A DNA stretch of 64,000 bases. Source: Paenibacillus sp. PastM-3. GTDB taxonomy: Bacteria; Bacillota; Bacilli; Paenibacillales; Paenibacillaceae. This document shows positions 32,898 through 41,317 of the stretch, piece by piece (within the stretch, counting starts at the first letter, position 1; every line of letters begins with the position of its first letter). A program made the translations under genes and the position numbers. Where the stretch lies: the NCBI RefSeq assembly GCF_029893965.1, contig NZ_JARXXP010000002.1, positions 186,001-250,000 of the forward strand, given 5' to 3'. Under the pieces are notes generated by a model, which saw only the letters and a list, made by a program, of their open reading frames with translations, had not been told where the DNA came from and made no database searches.

Positions 32898-34994
32898 TCA
32901 GTCGGAGCCTGCTACTTCCAAAACCTGCTTCCGTTTCTTCACTTCCACCGTAGCCGAGAAGAAGGTTGCACCGCCGTCCATATCGCTAAGCCGGTCCGGT
33001 GTAAGCACGTTGACCCGCTGCTTCTTGCCTTTTCCGCCCCACCACAGCCCCTGGCTGATCACAGTGCCCGGCAGCATTTTATCCGTCACCATGGCTGAAA
33101 TCTCCACTGCACCCCTGGCATTGTATACAGTGATTTCGTCACCGTCCGCAATCCCCCGGGCTGCTGCATCCAAAGGATGAATCTGCAGGACAGGAGCCTT
33201 CTCCAGCTTCTGATGTTTCTCTACATTGCCGAAGGTCGAATTCAGGAAATTATGGTTCGGCGGCGAGATGAACATCAGCGGATAGTCCGCTCCCTGCTCC
33301 GGCCGGCGCACTCCGTCATACCCTTCCTTCAGCGGGGTATACACCGGAAGCGGCGGCAGACCGTCCAGCTCCATCGCTTGGGAATAAAGCTCGATCCGGC
33401 CGGAAGGGGTCGGCAGCGTCTCCAGAAAATGCGCCTTCGGCGACATATCCAGCTTCACGAACCGTTCTGCCTTCAGGCGCTCCAGCGTTACCCCGTTCAA
33501 ATACGGGTTGTCCGGATAATCAAGCGCGTCACGGATCATCTCCTCCGCCGGCTGGCCGAAAACTTCCGGTTCAAAGCCCATGGCCTGTCCCAGCAGCGAG
33601 AAAAGCTCCACATTGCTCTTGCACTCGCCCTGACGTTCCAGCACCGGCTCCTGCAGCTGTATATAATGATGCCAGTAGGAGCTGTACAGATCCGTATTTT
33701 CAAAGGTGGAGGTTGCCGGAAGCACAATATCGGCATACATCGCAGTGTCAGTCATGAACAGATCATGCACCACCGTAAACAGATCCTCGCGGGCAAACCC
33801 CGCCTTTACCTTGTCGGCATTCGGCGCTACAACCAGCGGATTGCTGCAGTAGACGAACAGGCTCATAATCGGCTGCTCCTGCTGTGCCAGCGCTTCGCCG
33901 ATCCGGTTCATGTTGATGCTGCGTGCCTGCGGGTTGCTGCGCAGATCCGGCCGGGCCAGCGCCTCTGAGTTAACGGAGCTGTAGTCTCCGTTAGACTTGA
34001 TCGCTCCGCCTCCCGGCTTCAGCCAGGCGCCGACCAGCGCGGGCAGACAGGCAATGCTGCGGACGTTCATCCCGCCGTTATCATGATGCTGCAGCCCATT
34101 GCCGATGTGGATATACGGCACCTCGGCTTCGCCGTACAGCCTGGCCAGCTGCTCAATATCTGCCACAGGCACGCCGGTTATTTCTGACACCAGCCCGGGC
34201 GGATACCCCAGCGCCTGCTGACGCAGCTCTTCATGTCCTACCGTATACTTTTGCAGAAAAGCTTCATCGGTCAGCCCGTCGCGGAACAGGATATGCATCA
34301 GGCCAAGCGCCAGTGCGGCGTCTGTCCCCGGGTACAGCGGCAGGAACCAGTCGCCCCACTGAGCGGTGCGGTTGCGGTGCACATCAATGACCACAATCTT
34401 TGCCCCGCGCTTGCGGGCCTGCTCGGCGTAGACTACCTGATGCATATTGGTGCTGACAATGTTGCCGCCCCAGACGATGATCAGATCGGCGTTCACCGTA
34501 TCCTCCGGGCTGGCTCCCCCGTCCATGCCCATTGTATACACCCAGCCGGTTGTACCGGCGGCGCTGCAGATTTTGGCATCGAGCCGGCTTGCACCGAGCC
34601 TGTTGAAGAACCTGCGGTCCATTCCGCCCACGCTGAGCATACCCATATTGCCGTAGAAGTAGTACGGCAGAATACTCTCCGGCCCGTGCTCGGCTGACAG
34701 CTGCTTGTACCGCCCGGCAATCTCCGCAATCGCTTCTTCCCAGCTGATCTGTTCAAAGGCTCCGCTGCCCTTGGGGCCTGTGCGGCGCAGCGGGTGCATC
34801 AGCCGCTCCGGATGATGCACCCGTCCGGCCATGTTCCGCACCTTATTGCAAATCGCCCCCTTCGTGACCGGATGTGCCGGGTCTCCTTCAACTTTTACAA
34901 TTTTACCGTCCTGCTTATGCACCAGCAGCCCGCAGGTGTCAGGACAGTCCAGCGGACATACCGCCGGAAAAATGCCGTCACTGCTATGCTTCAA
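32898..34994 (-). CDS. Molybdopterin-dependent oxidoreductase with N-terminal 4Fe-4S site
   Basis: 698 aa, DMSO-reductase superfamily. The N-terminal cluster ligands are CPLDCPDTC with a fourth Cys about 28 residues on in GAICNK. YGNMGMLSVGG, IIVWGGNIVSTNMH and VVIDVHRNRTAQ are cofactor-contact segments; the C-terminal barrel (PLMFISPPNHNFLNSTFG) is intact. The metal-ligand position cannot be settled by eye (AKICSAAGTTGW is a candidate region). The start is TTG 34994, with AAGGAGG 9 nt upstream. There is no Tat signal, so it is cytoplasmic. It resembles the Bacillus YyaE/YoaE group of uncharacterised enzymes rather than a true formate dehydrogenase, although a formate channel and formate-THF ligase lie nearby. 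Confidence 0.85.
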   Translation of the reverse strand: MKHSSDGIFPAVCPLDCPDTCGLLVHKQDGKIVKVEGDPAHPVTKGAICNKVRNMAGRVHHPERLMHPLRRTGPKGSGAFEQISWEEAIAEIAGRYKQLSAEHGPESILPYYFYGNMGMLSVGGMDRRFFNRLGASRLDAKICSAAGTTGWVYTMGMDGGASPEDTVNADLIIVWGGNIVSTNMHQVVYAEQARKRGAKIVVIDVHRNRTAQWGDWFLPLYPGTDAALALGLMHILFRDGLTDEAFLQKYTVGHEELRQQALGYPPGLVSEITGVPVADIEQLARLYGEAEVPYIHIGNGLQHHDNGGMNVRSIACLPALVGAWLKPGGGAIKSNGDYSSVNSEALARPDLRSNPQARSINMNRIGEALAQQEQPIMSLFVYCSNPLVVAPNADKVKAGFAREDLFTVVHDLFMTDTAMYADIVLPATSTFENTDLYSSYWHHYIQLQEPVLERQGECKSNVELFSLLGQAMGFEPEVFGQPAEEMIRDALDYPDNPYLNGVTLERLKAERFVKLDMSPKAHFLETLPTPSGRIELYSQAMELDGLPPLPVYTPLKEGYDGVRRPEQGADYPLMFISPPNHNFLNSTFGNVEKHQKLEKAPVLQIHPLDAAARGIADGDEITVYNARGAVEISAMVTDKMLPGTVISQGLWWGGKGKKQRVNVLTPDRLSDMDGGATFFSATVEVKKRKQVLEVAGSD

Positions 34995-35164
34995 AGCGGA
35001 TGTCCTCCTTATAATTACTTGGTTGAATGAAGCCTTATATCCTATAAAACAGCTCATCTGTCCATTGTATAGCGGCCGCTCACGGGCGTAAAGAAAATCA
35101 CGGAAAGCGGCTGATTCGAACTTAGTATGACCGGGTAATAGAGCATATGAAACACTCCCTATTT

Positions 35165-35247
35165 ATTCGCCGTGAACCCGATTTCGTTCCCCCGAGTCGG
35201 ATCTGCACGGCGAATTTTGTGTTACGGGCCTTTTTTATATAAAAAAG
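35165..35247. other. Stem-loop and palindrome in the gap before focA
   Basis: The 34995-35357 gap has no gene. It contains ATTCGCCGTG (35165-35174) pairing perfectly with CACGGCGAAT (35206-35215), with inner CCGA/TCGG, and then an 18-bp AT-rich palindrome CTTTTTTATATAAAAAAG (35230-35247). These may form the focA terminator region or a small structured RNA; neither is established. Confidence 0.45.
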
Positions 35248-35357
35248 ACACCCCCCGCCGCCACCTATCCATTATTAACGGACGTTTGGTGACCCACAAG
35301 GAGTGCCTGTTATTGTTCATTCTATATGATTTCGTTCAAACCAGCTTCAGCTTACTG

Positions 35358-36185
35358 TTAAGCGTGTTTCTTCACAGCGGCTGCCGCTACACCTTCAACC
35401 GTCTGGACGGCTGCAGGCGCTTTGCGCAGGTAAGCCATGTAGTAAGCCGCCGCTACAAAGATTGCTCCCCCGGTAAGATTACCGAGCCAGACCGGAACAA
35501 AGTTGCCGACATATTGCCCCCAGGTGAAGTGTCCTTCAAATATAGCTGCAGGAATCAGGAACATATTAGCCACAACGTGCTGGAATCCGATAGCAACGAA
35601 CGCCATAGTCGGGAACCAGATACCGAGAATTTTGCCGCTGAAGTTATCCGCCCCGTAGGAGAGCCACACTGCCAGCGCTACCAGCCAGTTACAGCCGATC
35701 CCGGAAACAAAAGCCTGTATGAATGTAACATCAATCTTATGCTCAGCCATACTGACCAATTTCTCAAGATATACGCCTTCAGCCGTCAGACCGACCACAT
35801 GACCAAAGAAATATGCAACGAACAGGGCGCCCGCCAGGTTACTGAGCGTAATCAGCACCAGATTCTTAATGACTTCCCAGAACGATATCTTCTTCGCCAG
35901 AAAAGCCAGCGGTACCGCCATCATATTACCGGTAAGCAGTTCCCCGCCAGCCAGCAGCACCATAATCAGCCCGACCGGGAAAACAGCCGCCCCGATAAAG
36001 TTAGCGATCGAGCCCCATTCTGCCGGAGCACCCGCAATGACCCGAATATCCAGTAAAAATCCGAGCGAAATAAATGCCCCTCCCAGAAAACCGAGAATAA
36101 GTACGGCTGCAAGCGGGTTATGGACCTTCTTGATTCCGTTCTCTACCGTTACCTCGGCAATCTGTTGCGGTTTGTTGTATGCCAT
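35358..36185 (-). CDS. focA: Formate/nitrite transporter family channel
   Basis: 275 aa with six membrane segments, the FNT fold. LLAGGELLTGNMM (about residues 78-90) is the family's conserved half-helix motif, and a second half-site IGCNWLVALAVWLSYGADNF occurs near 175-194. FNT channels move formate, nitrite or hydrosulfide as a pentamer. The molybdo-oxidoreductase and formate-THF ligase nearby favour formate, but nitrite is possible. Three TGTGA-N6-TCACA-like sites upstream point to an Fnr/Crp-type regulator. ATG 36185 is preceded by AAGGGGAT. Confidence 0.88.
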   Translation of the reverse strand: MAYNKPQQIAEVTVENGIKKVHNPLAAVLILGFLGGAFISLGFLLDIRVIAGAPAEWGSIANFIGAAVFPVGLIMVLLAGGELLTGNMMAVPLAFLAKKISFWEVIKNLVLITLSNLAGALFVAYFFGHVVGLTAEGVYLEKLVSMAEHKIDVTFIQAFVSGIGCNWLVALAVWLSYGADNFSGKILGIWFPTMAFVAIGFQHVVANMFLIPAAIFEGHFTWGQYVGNFVPVWLGNLTGGAIFVAAAYYMAYLRKAPAAVQTVEGVAAAAVKKHA

Positions 36186-36232
36186 GATTCCTATCCCCTT
36201 CGAAAATTACTTAAAATTTGTTCCTTTATCCC

Positions 36233-36304
36233 ATTGTAGCGTGAGCCTGATCACATTTACGTGATAAATATCACCACAAGAAACGCTTCGTGAAAGTTTT
36301 CACT
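36233..36304 (-). promoter_or_regulatory. focA promoter with three Fnr-like sites
   Basis: Plus-strand sites: CGTGA-N6-TCACA (36240-36255), CGTGA-N6-TCACC (36260-36275) and CGTGA-N6-TCACT (36289-36304). A -10 TACAAT lies at 36238 to 36233, giving a start near 36226; the middle site is then centred at about -41.5, the class II activator position, and the outer one at about -70.5. Fnr-type proteins of Bacillus bind TGTGA-N6-TCACA-like palindromes. Confidence 0.7.
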
Positions 36305-36416
36305 GACATGTCAAATTTAGCACAGCACAAAAAAGATGAATGTTAAAAAAAACACAGTAACAGTTCACTCGCTATTATGTATAACAGCCCATAATCTCCC
36401 GCTGCCGCAGCCATGC

Positions 36417-36444
36417 AAAAAACCGGAGCCATGGCGGCTCCGGT
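36417..36444 (-). terminator. Terminator of nox
   Basis: On the minus strand ACCGGAGCC (from 36444) pairs with GGCTCCGGT, followed by a T-run (plus-strand A run 36417-36421). Confidence 0.85.
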
Positions 36445-36465
36445 CGGGCTTAATCTATCTATAGA

Positions 36466-37830
36466 CTATACATTTACTGTCTCTTTGCGTTCTACTGTCT
36501 TGGGAAGGGCCTGCAGCCCGGCCGTGTTCAAGAAATTCCACGGCTTGTTGTAATGCGGCTGGAAGAAGAAGTCGATAAAGGCCAGCTGGTCAACCGTCAT
36601 CCGGTTCTGGATGCAGACCGATACCGTATTAATGGACTGGGTCAGGTCCATTTTGGACATAATCTGTGCGCCGAGAATCCGGCGTGTGCCGCGGGCATAA
36701 ACGACCTTCAGCTGCACTTCTTCCACAGTCGGCATAAATTCCGGACGGTAGTTGTCGGTGATCATTACGCTCTCTACCTCGATGCCTTCTGCCTTGGCTG
36801 CTTCTTCAGTAAGCCCGGTGCCGGCAATATTATCTTCATAAATTTTGATACCCGAGGTACCCTGTGTCCCCATATAAGGAATGGTACTCTCAACCAGATT
36901 GCGGGCTACAAGTGTACCCATGCGGACCGCATTGGTCGCAAGCGGAATATAAGCGTGCTGTCCGGTCGGATTGTAATGGATCGCGCAGCTGTCTCCGGCA
37001 GCGAATACATCCGGCAGGCTGGTCTGCATATAATCATTGACCATAATCGCCCCGTTAGGCAGCATATCCACCTGGCCCTTGAGCAGCTCTGTATTGGGAC
37101 GGAAGCCGATGCAGAGAATAACCAGATCGGTTTCGTGCTCGCCTTTGCTCGTAATAACCTTGGTAACTTTACCGTTCTCTCCAGCAAACGAGCTTACCTT
37201 TTCACCGAGAGCCAGCTTAATGCCGTGGTCCTCAAGCGATTTTTGAATCGGAGCCGTAAATTCCTCGTCCAGGTATTTGCTGAGGATACGCTCCTCCCCG
37301 TCAATCAGAGTTACCTGCTTGCCGTTCATCTGGAAGGCTTCAACCAGCTCGACCCCGATATAGCCTGCGCCGACTACGGTAATTCTTTTTACCTGCTCAG
37401 CCCGCTCAATAATGGTGTTGGAGTGGTTATAGTTTTTGGAGAGCAGGATGCCGTCCAGGTCCATTCCTTCCAGCTTGGGAATAATCGGCCATGAGCCGGT
37501 AGTCATAATCAGCTTGTCATACGTATCATTAAATTCCTCACCGGTTGCCAGATTGCGGGCACGCAGTGTTTTGGCGGCGGTATTTACATGAATAACTTCA
37601 TGGCGCATCTTGGTGGTAACACCGAGTTCAGCCAGCTTTTCCGGTGACGAATAGAACAGGCCTTGCGGGTCTTTAACCACTCCGCCTACATATAGGGCAA
37701 TGCCGCACGACAGGAATGAGATATTATCATTGCGTTCGTACACCGTAATCTCGGCGTCCGGGTAGAGCTGTGCGGTATTAACAATTGCGGCGGTTCCGGC
37801 ATGGGTACATCCAATGACTGCTACTTTCAT
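36466..37830 (-). CDS. nox: NADH oxidase (water-forming type) of the pyridine nucleotide-disulfide family
   Basis: 454 aa. N-terminal FAD motif (VIGCTHAGTAA), the single redox-active Cys in NISFLSCGIALYVGG, the NAD(P)H motif VVGAGYIGVELVEAF, and FAAGDSCAIHYNP for the flavin tail. This single-Cys arrangement is that of streptococcal NADH oxidase and CoA-disulfide reductases; NADH oxidase reduces O2 to water via a cysteine sulfenic acid. ATG 37830 is preceded by GGAGGAGG. Three Fnr-like boxes upstream, two of them perfect, link it to focA and suggest a role in redox balance when oxygen is scarce. CoA-disulfide reductase is the main alternative. Confidence 0.82.
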   Translation of the reverse strand: MKVAVIGCTHAGTAAIVNTAQLYPDAEITVYERNDNISFLSCGIALYVGGVVKDPQGLFYSSPEKLAELGVTTKMRHEVIHVNTAAKTLRARNLATGEEFNDTYDKLIMTTGSWPIIPKLEGMDLDGILLSKNYNHSNTIIERAEQVKRITVVGAGYIGVELVEAFQMNGKQVTLIDGEERILSKYLDEEFTAPIQKSLEDHGIKLALGEKVSSFAGENGKVTKVITSKGEHETDLVILCIGFRPNTELLKGQVDMLPNGAIMVNDYMQTSLPDVFAAGDSCAIHYNPTGQHAYIPLATNAVRMGTLVARNLVESTIPYMGTQGTSGIKIYEDNIAGTGLTEEAAKAEGIEVESVMITDNYRPEFMPTVEEVQLKVVYARGTRRILGAQIMSKMDLTQSINTVSVCIQNRMTVDQLAFIDFFFQPHYNKPWNFLNTAGLQALPKTVERKETVNV

Positions 37831-37884
37831 GATTTCTTCCTCCTCCAAATTGGCAAGCATATTTATTTAATATTTGTTTGCGGT

Positions 37885-37962
37885 TGTGATAAATTTCACT
37901 TTATACGTTGATTATATTGTGATTTTTCTCACATTACAAGTATAATTGTGATTTTTCTCACA
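37885..37962 (-). promoter_or_regulatory. Three Fnr/Crp-like boxes upstream of nox
   Basis: TGTGA-N6-TCACT (37885-37900) and two perfect, identical TGTGA-TTTTTC-TCACA boxes (37918-37933 and 37947-37962), 29 bp apart, the same spacing as two focA sites. Possible -10 hexamers are TATAAA (37905 to 37900; the outer box would be near -61.5) and TATAAT (37916 to 37911). The rest of the 37831-38198 gap shows only the fhs terminator. Confidence 0.8.
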
Positions 37963-38122
37963 TTGTTCACAATTTGGAATGCCTTCTGGTTTGTTACCTG
38001 CAGCCGGCTGCCCCGGTAATATTATTTTCCCCAAGCAGGCGGAGTTTATGTCTCCGGGCGGCAGGAAGCAGCGATGTAAGGAATCCCAGGTGTATCCTGT
38101 AGGCGCCTATTTATTTTTACCC

Positions 38123-38168
38123 AAAAAAAATCCCTGATACCACAGCAGCAAGCCGCCGGGCACAGGGA
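38123..38168 (-). terminator. Terminator of fhs
   Basis: Minus strand: TCCCTG (from 38168) pairs with CAGGGA (to 38131), followed by eight T. Confidence 0.75.
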
Positions 38169-38198
38169 GAAGCATTAAATTTTTTTCATTTAGTCAGC

Positions 38199-39833
38199 CT
38201 ATTCCAGGCCGTGCAGCACGCCATCCTCATCTACCAGCAGCCCTTCAGCAGCCGGTTTGGCCGGAAGGCCCGGCATTGTAACAATATTGCCTGTGATCAC
38301 TACAGCAAAACCTGCGCCGAGCGACAGCGTAATATCACGCACACCCATCGTAAAGCCTTCCGGCGCACCCAGCAACCTCGGCTGGTCGGAGAAGGAATAC
38401 GGCGTTTTGGCCATGCATACCTGGAGCTGCTGCAGCCCAAGCTTCTCGATAACAGCCAGGCTGCGTTTGGCGGCCGGTGAGAAGGCTACACCGGTACCCC
38501 GGTAGATTTCGGTGACGATTGTATTGATTTTGGACGGAATGTCGAGCTGATCCTCGTAGAGCGGAGCAAAGGTCCCGGCTGGTGCATGATCCAGCAGCTT
38601 TTTCAGCTCTCTTGCCAGCTCCAGGCCTCCCGCTCCGCCCTCGGCCCACACCTTGGACACGGCAGCAGGGACATCCAGGCGGCGGCAGGCCTCCAGCACT
38701 GCATCTACCTCATCCGGCGCATCACCTTCAAAGTGGTTCAGGGCTACCAGTACCGGAACACCGAATTTGCCCAGGTTCTCAATATGGCGCTCCATATTTG
38801 CCAGTCCCGACAGCAGTGCCGCGCGGTTGCCCTCATGCAGCTCTTCCTTGCGGACACCGCCGTTGTACTTCAGCGATTTCACGGTTACGACCAGTACGGC
38901 TGCATCCGGGGCAAGCCCGGCCTGGCGGCATTTGATATCCATGAACTTCTCCGCACCGAGGTCGGCCCCGAAGCCGGCCTCCGTGACCACTACTTCGCCC
39001 AGCTTGAGCGCATAGCGGGTTCCGATTACGCTGCTGCAGCCGTGGGCAATATTAGCAAAGGGCCCCCCGTGGATAATGACCGGAGTTCCTTCCAGCGTCT
39101 GCACCAGATTGGGCTTTACCGCCTCCTTGAGCAGGGCAGTCATGGCTTCTACAGCACCGATCTCCTTGGCTGTAACCGGCTGGCCCAGCATATCGTAGCC
39201 TACCAGCATGCGGCTCAGCCGCTTCTTCAGGTCAGCAAGGTCATCGCACAAGCACAGCACAGCCATAATTTCGGAGGCGGTCGTAATCTGGAAGCCGCTC
39301 TCCCGCACGGTTCCGTTACCGTCTCCCAGCCCGGTCACAATATTCCGCAGGCTCCTGTCATTCATATCCATAACGCGTTTCCAGACAATGCGCTGCGGAT
39401 CAAGCCCGAGGGCATTGCCCTGGAATATATGATTATCAATCATTGCTGACAGCAGGTTATGCGCAGAAGTTACAGCATGAATATCACCTGTAAAATGCAG
39501 ATTGATATCGTCCGCCGGAACAATCTGAGCCTTGCCGCCGCCTGTTGCTCCGCCCTTCATGCCCAGACAGGGACCGAGCGACGGCTCGCGGAGTGCTGCC
39601 ACTGTTTTGATTCCCGCTGCATTCAGCGCCTGGGACAGCCCGATCGTGGTCAGTGTTTTGCCCTCGCCAGCGGGGGTCGGGTTAACTGCGGTAACAAGCA
39701 CCAGCTTGCCGTCCGGCTTATTCTTCACCTCTTCCCAAAGGGAAGGAGCCAGCTTGCTTTTATATTTGCCGTACAGCTCCAGATGCTCCCCGCTGATTCC
39801 TGCTGCCGCTGCTACCTCTGTAATTAACCTCAT
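38199..39833 (-). CDS. fhs: Formate-tetrahydrofolate ligase
   Basis: 544 aa, slightly shorter than the common 555-560 but complete. The ATP-binding loop TPAGEGKTLTTIGL and the following EPSLGPCLGMKGGATGGG (about residues 83-100) are diagnostic. The enzyme makes 10-formyl-THF from formate, THF and ATP, feeding purine and formyl-methionine synthesis. Adjacent to a formate channel it would capture imported or endogenous formate. The ribosome site GGAGGG is 12 nt from the ATG. No ZTP riboswitch consensus was seen in its leader. Confidence 0.95.
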   Translation of the reverse strand: MRLITEVAAAAGISGEHLELYGKYKSKLAPSLWEEVKNKPDGKLVLVTAVNPTPAGEGKTLTTIGLSQALNAAGIKTVAALREPSLGPCLGMKGGATGGGKAQIVPADDINLHFTGDIHAVTSAHNLLSAMIDNHIFQGNALGLDPQRIVWKRVMDMNDRSLRNIVTGLGDGNGTVRESGFQITTASEIMAVLCLCDDLADLKKRLSRMLVGYDMLGQPVTAKEIGAVEAMTALLKEAVKPNLVQTLEGTPVIIHGGPFANIAHGCSSVIGTRYALKLGEVVVTEAGFGADLGAEKFMDIKCRQAGLAPDAAVLVVTVKSLKYNGGVRKEELHEGNRAALLSGLANMERHIENLGKFGVPVLVALNHFEGDAPDEVDAVLEACRRLDVPAAVSKVWAEGGAGGLELARELKKLLDHAPAGTFAPLYEDQLDIPSKINTIVTEIYRGTGVAFSPAAKRSLAVIEKLGLQQLQVCMAKTPYSFSDQPRLLGAPEGFTMGVRDITLSLGAGFAVVITGNIVTMPGLPAKPAAEGLLVDEDGVLHGLE

Positions 39834-39915
39834 AACTTTATAAAACCCTCCTGCCGTTATTATGCTGCTCAGCTTCTCTTTATGTAATGACGCGCGGTAA
39901 TGTTTCCTTCTTCAA

Positions 39916-39943
39916 AGAATACATTGTCCGTGAAAAGCGTCAA
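39916..39943 (-). promoter_or_regulatory. Probable fhs promoter
   Basis: Minus strand: TTGACG (39943 to 39938), 16-bp spacer, TATTCT (39921 to 39916). Leader of about 75 nt to the ATG. Confidence 0.5.
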
Positions 39944-39990
39944 GGAATATTTTCATAGTATACCCGCAGGCAGCCCCTGCACTCCGCAGC

Positions 39991-40033
39991 AAAAAGCCCT
40001 CCCGCAGCCGGTTGTGTCCGGTCCGGGAAGGCT
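39991..40033 (-). terminator. Terminator of the glutathione peroxidase gene
   Basis: Minus strand: AGCCTTCCCG (from 40033) pairs with CGGGAGGGCT (one wobble), inner CCGG arms, followed by TTTTT. Confidence 0.8.
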
Positions 40034-40070
40034 CGATGGATTCTCTTATAAATATTGCTGTTCTGTGCGG

Positions 40071-40547
40071 TTACAGCAGGGACTCAATAAGCTCCTTCAT
40101 CGTTTCAGGCGATTCCTTCGGCTCCACCCGTGCTGTTACATTACCGCTGCGGTCCACAAGGAACTTGGTAAAATTCCACTGGATGTCGCTGCTGTCCGCC
40201 GTTCCGGGCTGCTGGCCCTTCAGATACTGGAACAAAGGGCTTGCGTCGGGGCCATTAACATCGGTTTTGGCAAAAATCGGGAACTTCACCCCGTAATTAA
40301 CCTGGCAGAACTCCTCGGCCTCCTCACTTGTCCCCGGCTCCTGGCCGGCGAACTGGTTGCAGGGAAAACCAAGCACAACAAGACCCTGGCTGCCGTATTG
40401 CTCATACAGCTTCTGAAGATCACCGTACTGCGGAGTAAGCCCGCACTTGCTGGCTGTATTTGCAATCAGCAGTACTTTGCCTTCATAATCCTTAAGCGGC
40501 ACTTCCTTACCCGAAGGTGTAACAGCGGCAAAACTATAGATCGACAT
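40071..40547 (-). CDS. Glutathione peroxidase-family thiol peroxidase
   Basis: 158 aa, thioredoxin fold. The peroxidatic Cys is in NTASKCGLTPQY near residue 35, GFPCNQFAGQEPG carries the second Cys region, and WNFTKFLVDRSG has the active-site Trp-Asn. Bacterial members (BsaA) use a Cys, not selenocysteine, and usually take electrons from thioredoxin. It reduces hydroperoxides in the cytoplasm. Single-gene unit between fhs and the DUF3243 gene, with its own terminator. Confidence 0.92.
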   Translation of the reverse strand: MSIYSFAAVTPSGKEVPLKDYEGKVLLIANTASKCGLTPQYGDLQKLYEQYGSQGLVVLGFPCNQFAGQEPGTSEEAEEFCQVNYGVKFPIFAKTDVNGPDASPLFQYLKGQQPGTADSSDIQWNFTKFLVDRSGNVTARVEPKESPETMKELIESLL

Positions 40548-40753
40548 TGGCTCTTCATCCTCTCGGCTGCTTAATTAGTCAATGCCATCATACCTTATAC
40601 CACCGTTCGAATACAAAAATAGTGGTGATTAACGGCCACCAAAGCTTAACCGGCAATGGGTCATAAGGATGTCCTCATAAAGGCAGAGCCCGCCTTCTCC
40701 TGTGTCCGCCGGTAAAAACCGGTCAGCTGCACAGAATCTCAGACTGAACGGGC

Positions 40754-41092
40754 TTAACGCCGCGCCAGTTTAACCAGCATATGGGCCAGCCGGTGCCGCT
40801 CCTCTTTATTGCCGACCTTCCACAGCTCCTGCAGCAGCTTCTGCTCGCTGTTGCGCGGCTCCTCATGATTGGCCAGGTAATCGGCGACTTTTTCCGCGGC
40901 TACAGCAAGCTGCTCTTCTCCCATTCCAATTTTCTGCGCCAAATGAATACGCTTACTTAAATATTGCTGAAATTCACCGAAATTGTCCAGAATCTGCTCC
41001 CGCTGCTGCGGCTCAATCCGCTCCAGGACATCGCCCACCCGGCCCATGCTGACATTACCGTCCTTACTGACCACATGATTATGCTCAGACAT
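40754..41092 (-). CDS. DUF3243-family protein
   Basis: 112 aa, small and charged. The core (LDNFGEFQQYLSKRIHLAQK, then LANHEEPRNSEQKLLQELWK and a helical end) matches the DUF3243 family found in Bacillales, exemplified by YmfJ. Its function is not known. ATG 41092 was chosen because GGGAGG lies 9 nt upstream; the in-frame ATG at 41131 lacks a ribosome site. No operon partner is evident. Confidence 0.78.
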   Translation of the reverse strand: MSEHNHVVSKDGNVSMGRVGDVLERIEPQQREQILDNFGEFQQYLSKRIHLAQKIGMGEEQLAVAAEKVADYLANHEEPRNSEQKLLQELWKVGNKEERHRLAHMLVKLARR

Positions 41093-41205
41093 ATCATCTG
41101 CCTCCCGTTCCTGATTAGTAGGGTTTCCCACTACTTAACCAGCCGTTTCCGGGGTGAACCATCTCCAAGGAGGCGCGATAAGCGGGCATGTGCGGGAGTA
41201 TGCGC

Positions 41206-41270
41206 GGGGAACATGGGCGGGGAACATGTGCGGGGAACATGGGCCGAGAACATGGGCGGGGAACATGGGC
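41206..41270. repeat. Five-copy 13-bp tandem repeat
   Basis: Units GGGGAACATGGGC at 41206, 41219 (one change), 41232, 41245 (two changes) and 41258, head to tail with no spacer, in the gap between the DUF3243 and VanY-like genes. Probably a slippage-prone minisatellite. Confidence 0.92.
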
Positions 41271-41282
41271 GGACAAGCCTAT

Positions 41283-41314
41283 AAAAAAGCAGCCCCGGTA
41301 ACGGAGCCGCCTGC
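41283..41314 (-). terminator. Terminator of the VanY-like gene
   Basis: Minus strand: a GC-rich stem (GCAG...CTGC with inner GCTCCG/CGGGGC) followed by six T. Confidence 0.75.
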
Positions 41315-41317
41315 GCT

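Noticed and set aside
32898..34994. Formate dehydrogenase catalytic subunit
   Set aside because: Tempting because of focA and fhs, but it lacks the extra ferredoxin domains and partners expected, and resembles uncharacterised YyaE/YoaE-type enzymes more.
37963..37975. Rex-type site (TTGTTCACAAT) near the nox boxes
   Set aside because: Only half of the Rex palindrome is present; the TGTGA-N6-TCACA boxes explain the region better.
39834..40000. ZTP riboswitch in front of fhs
   Set aside because: fhs genes often have one, but I could not find its conserved core in the leader; only a plain promoter is visible.
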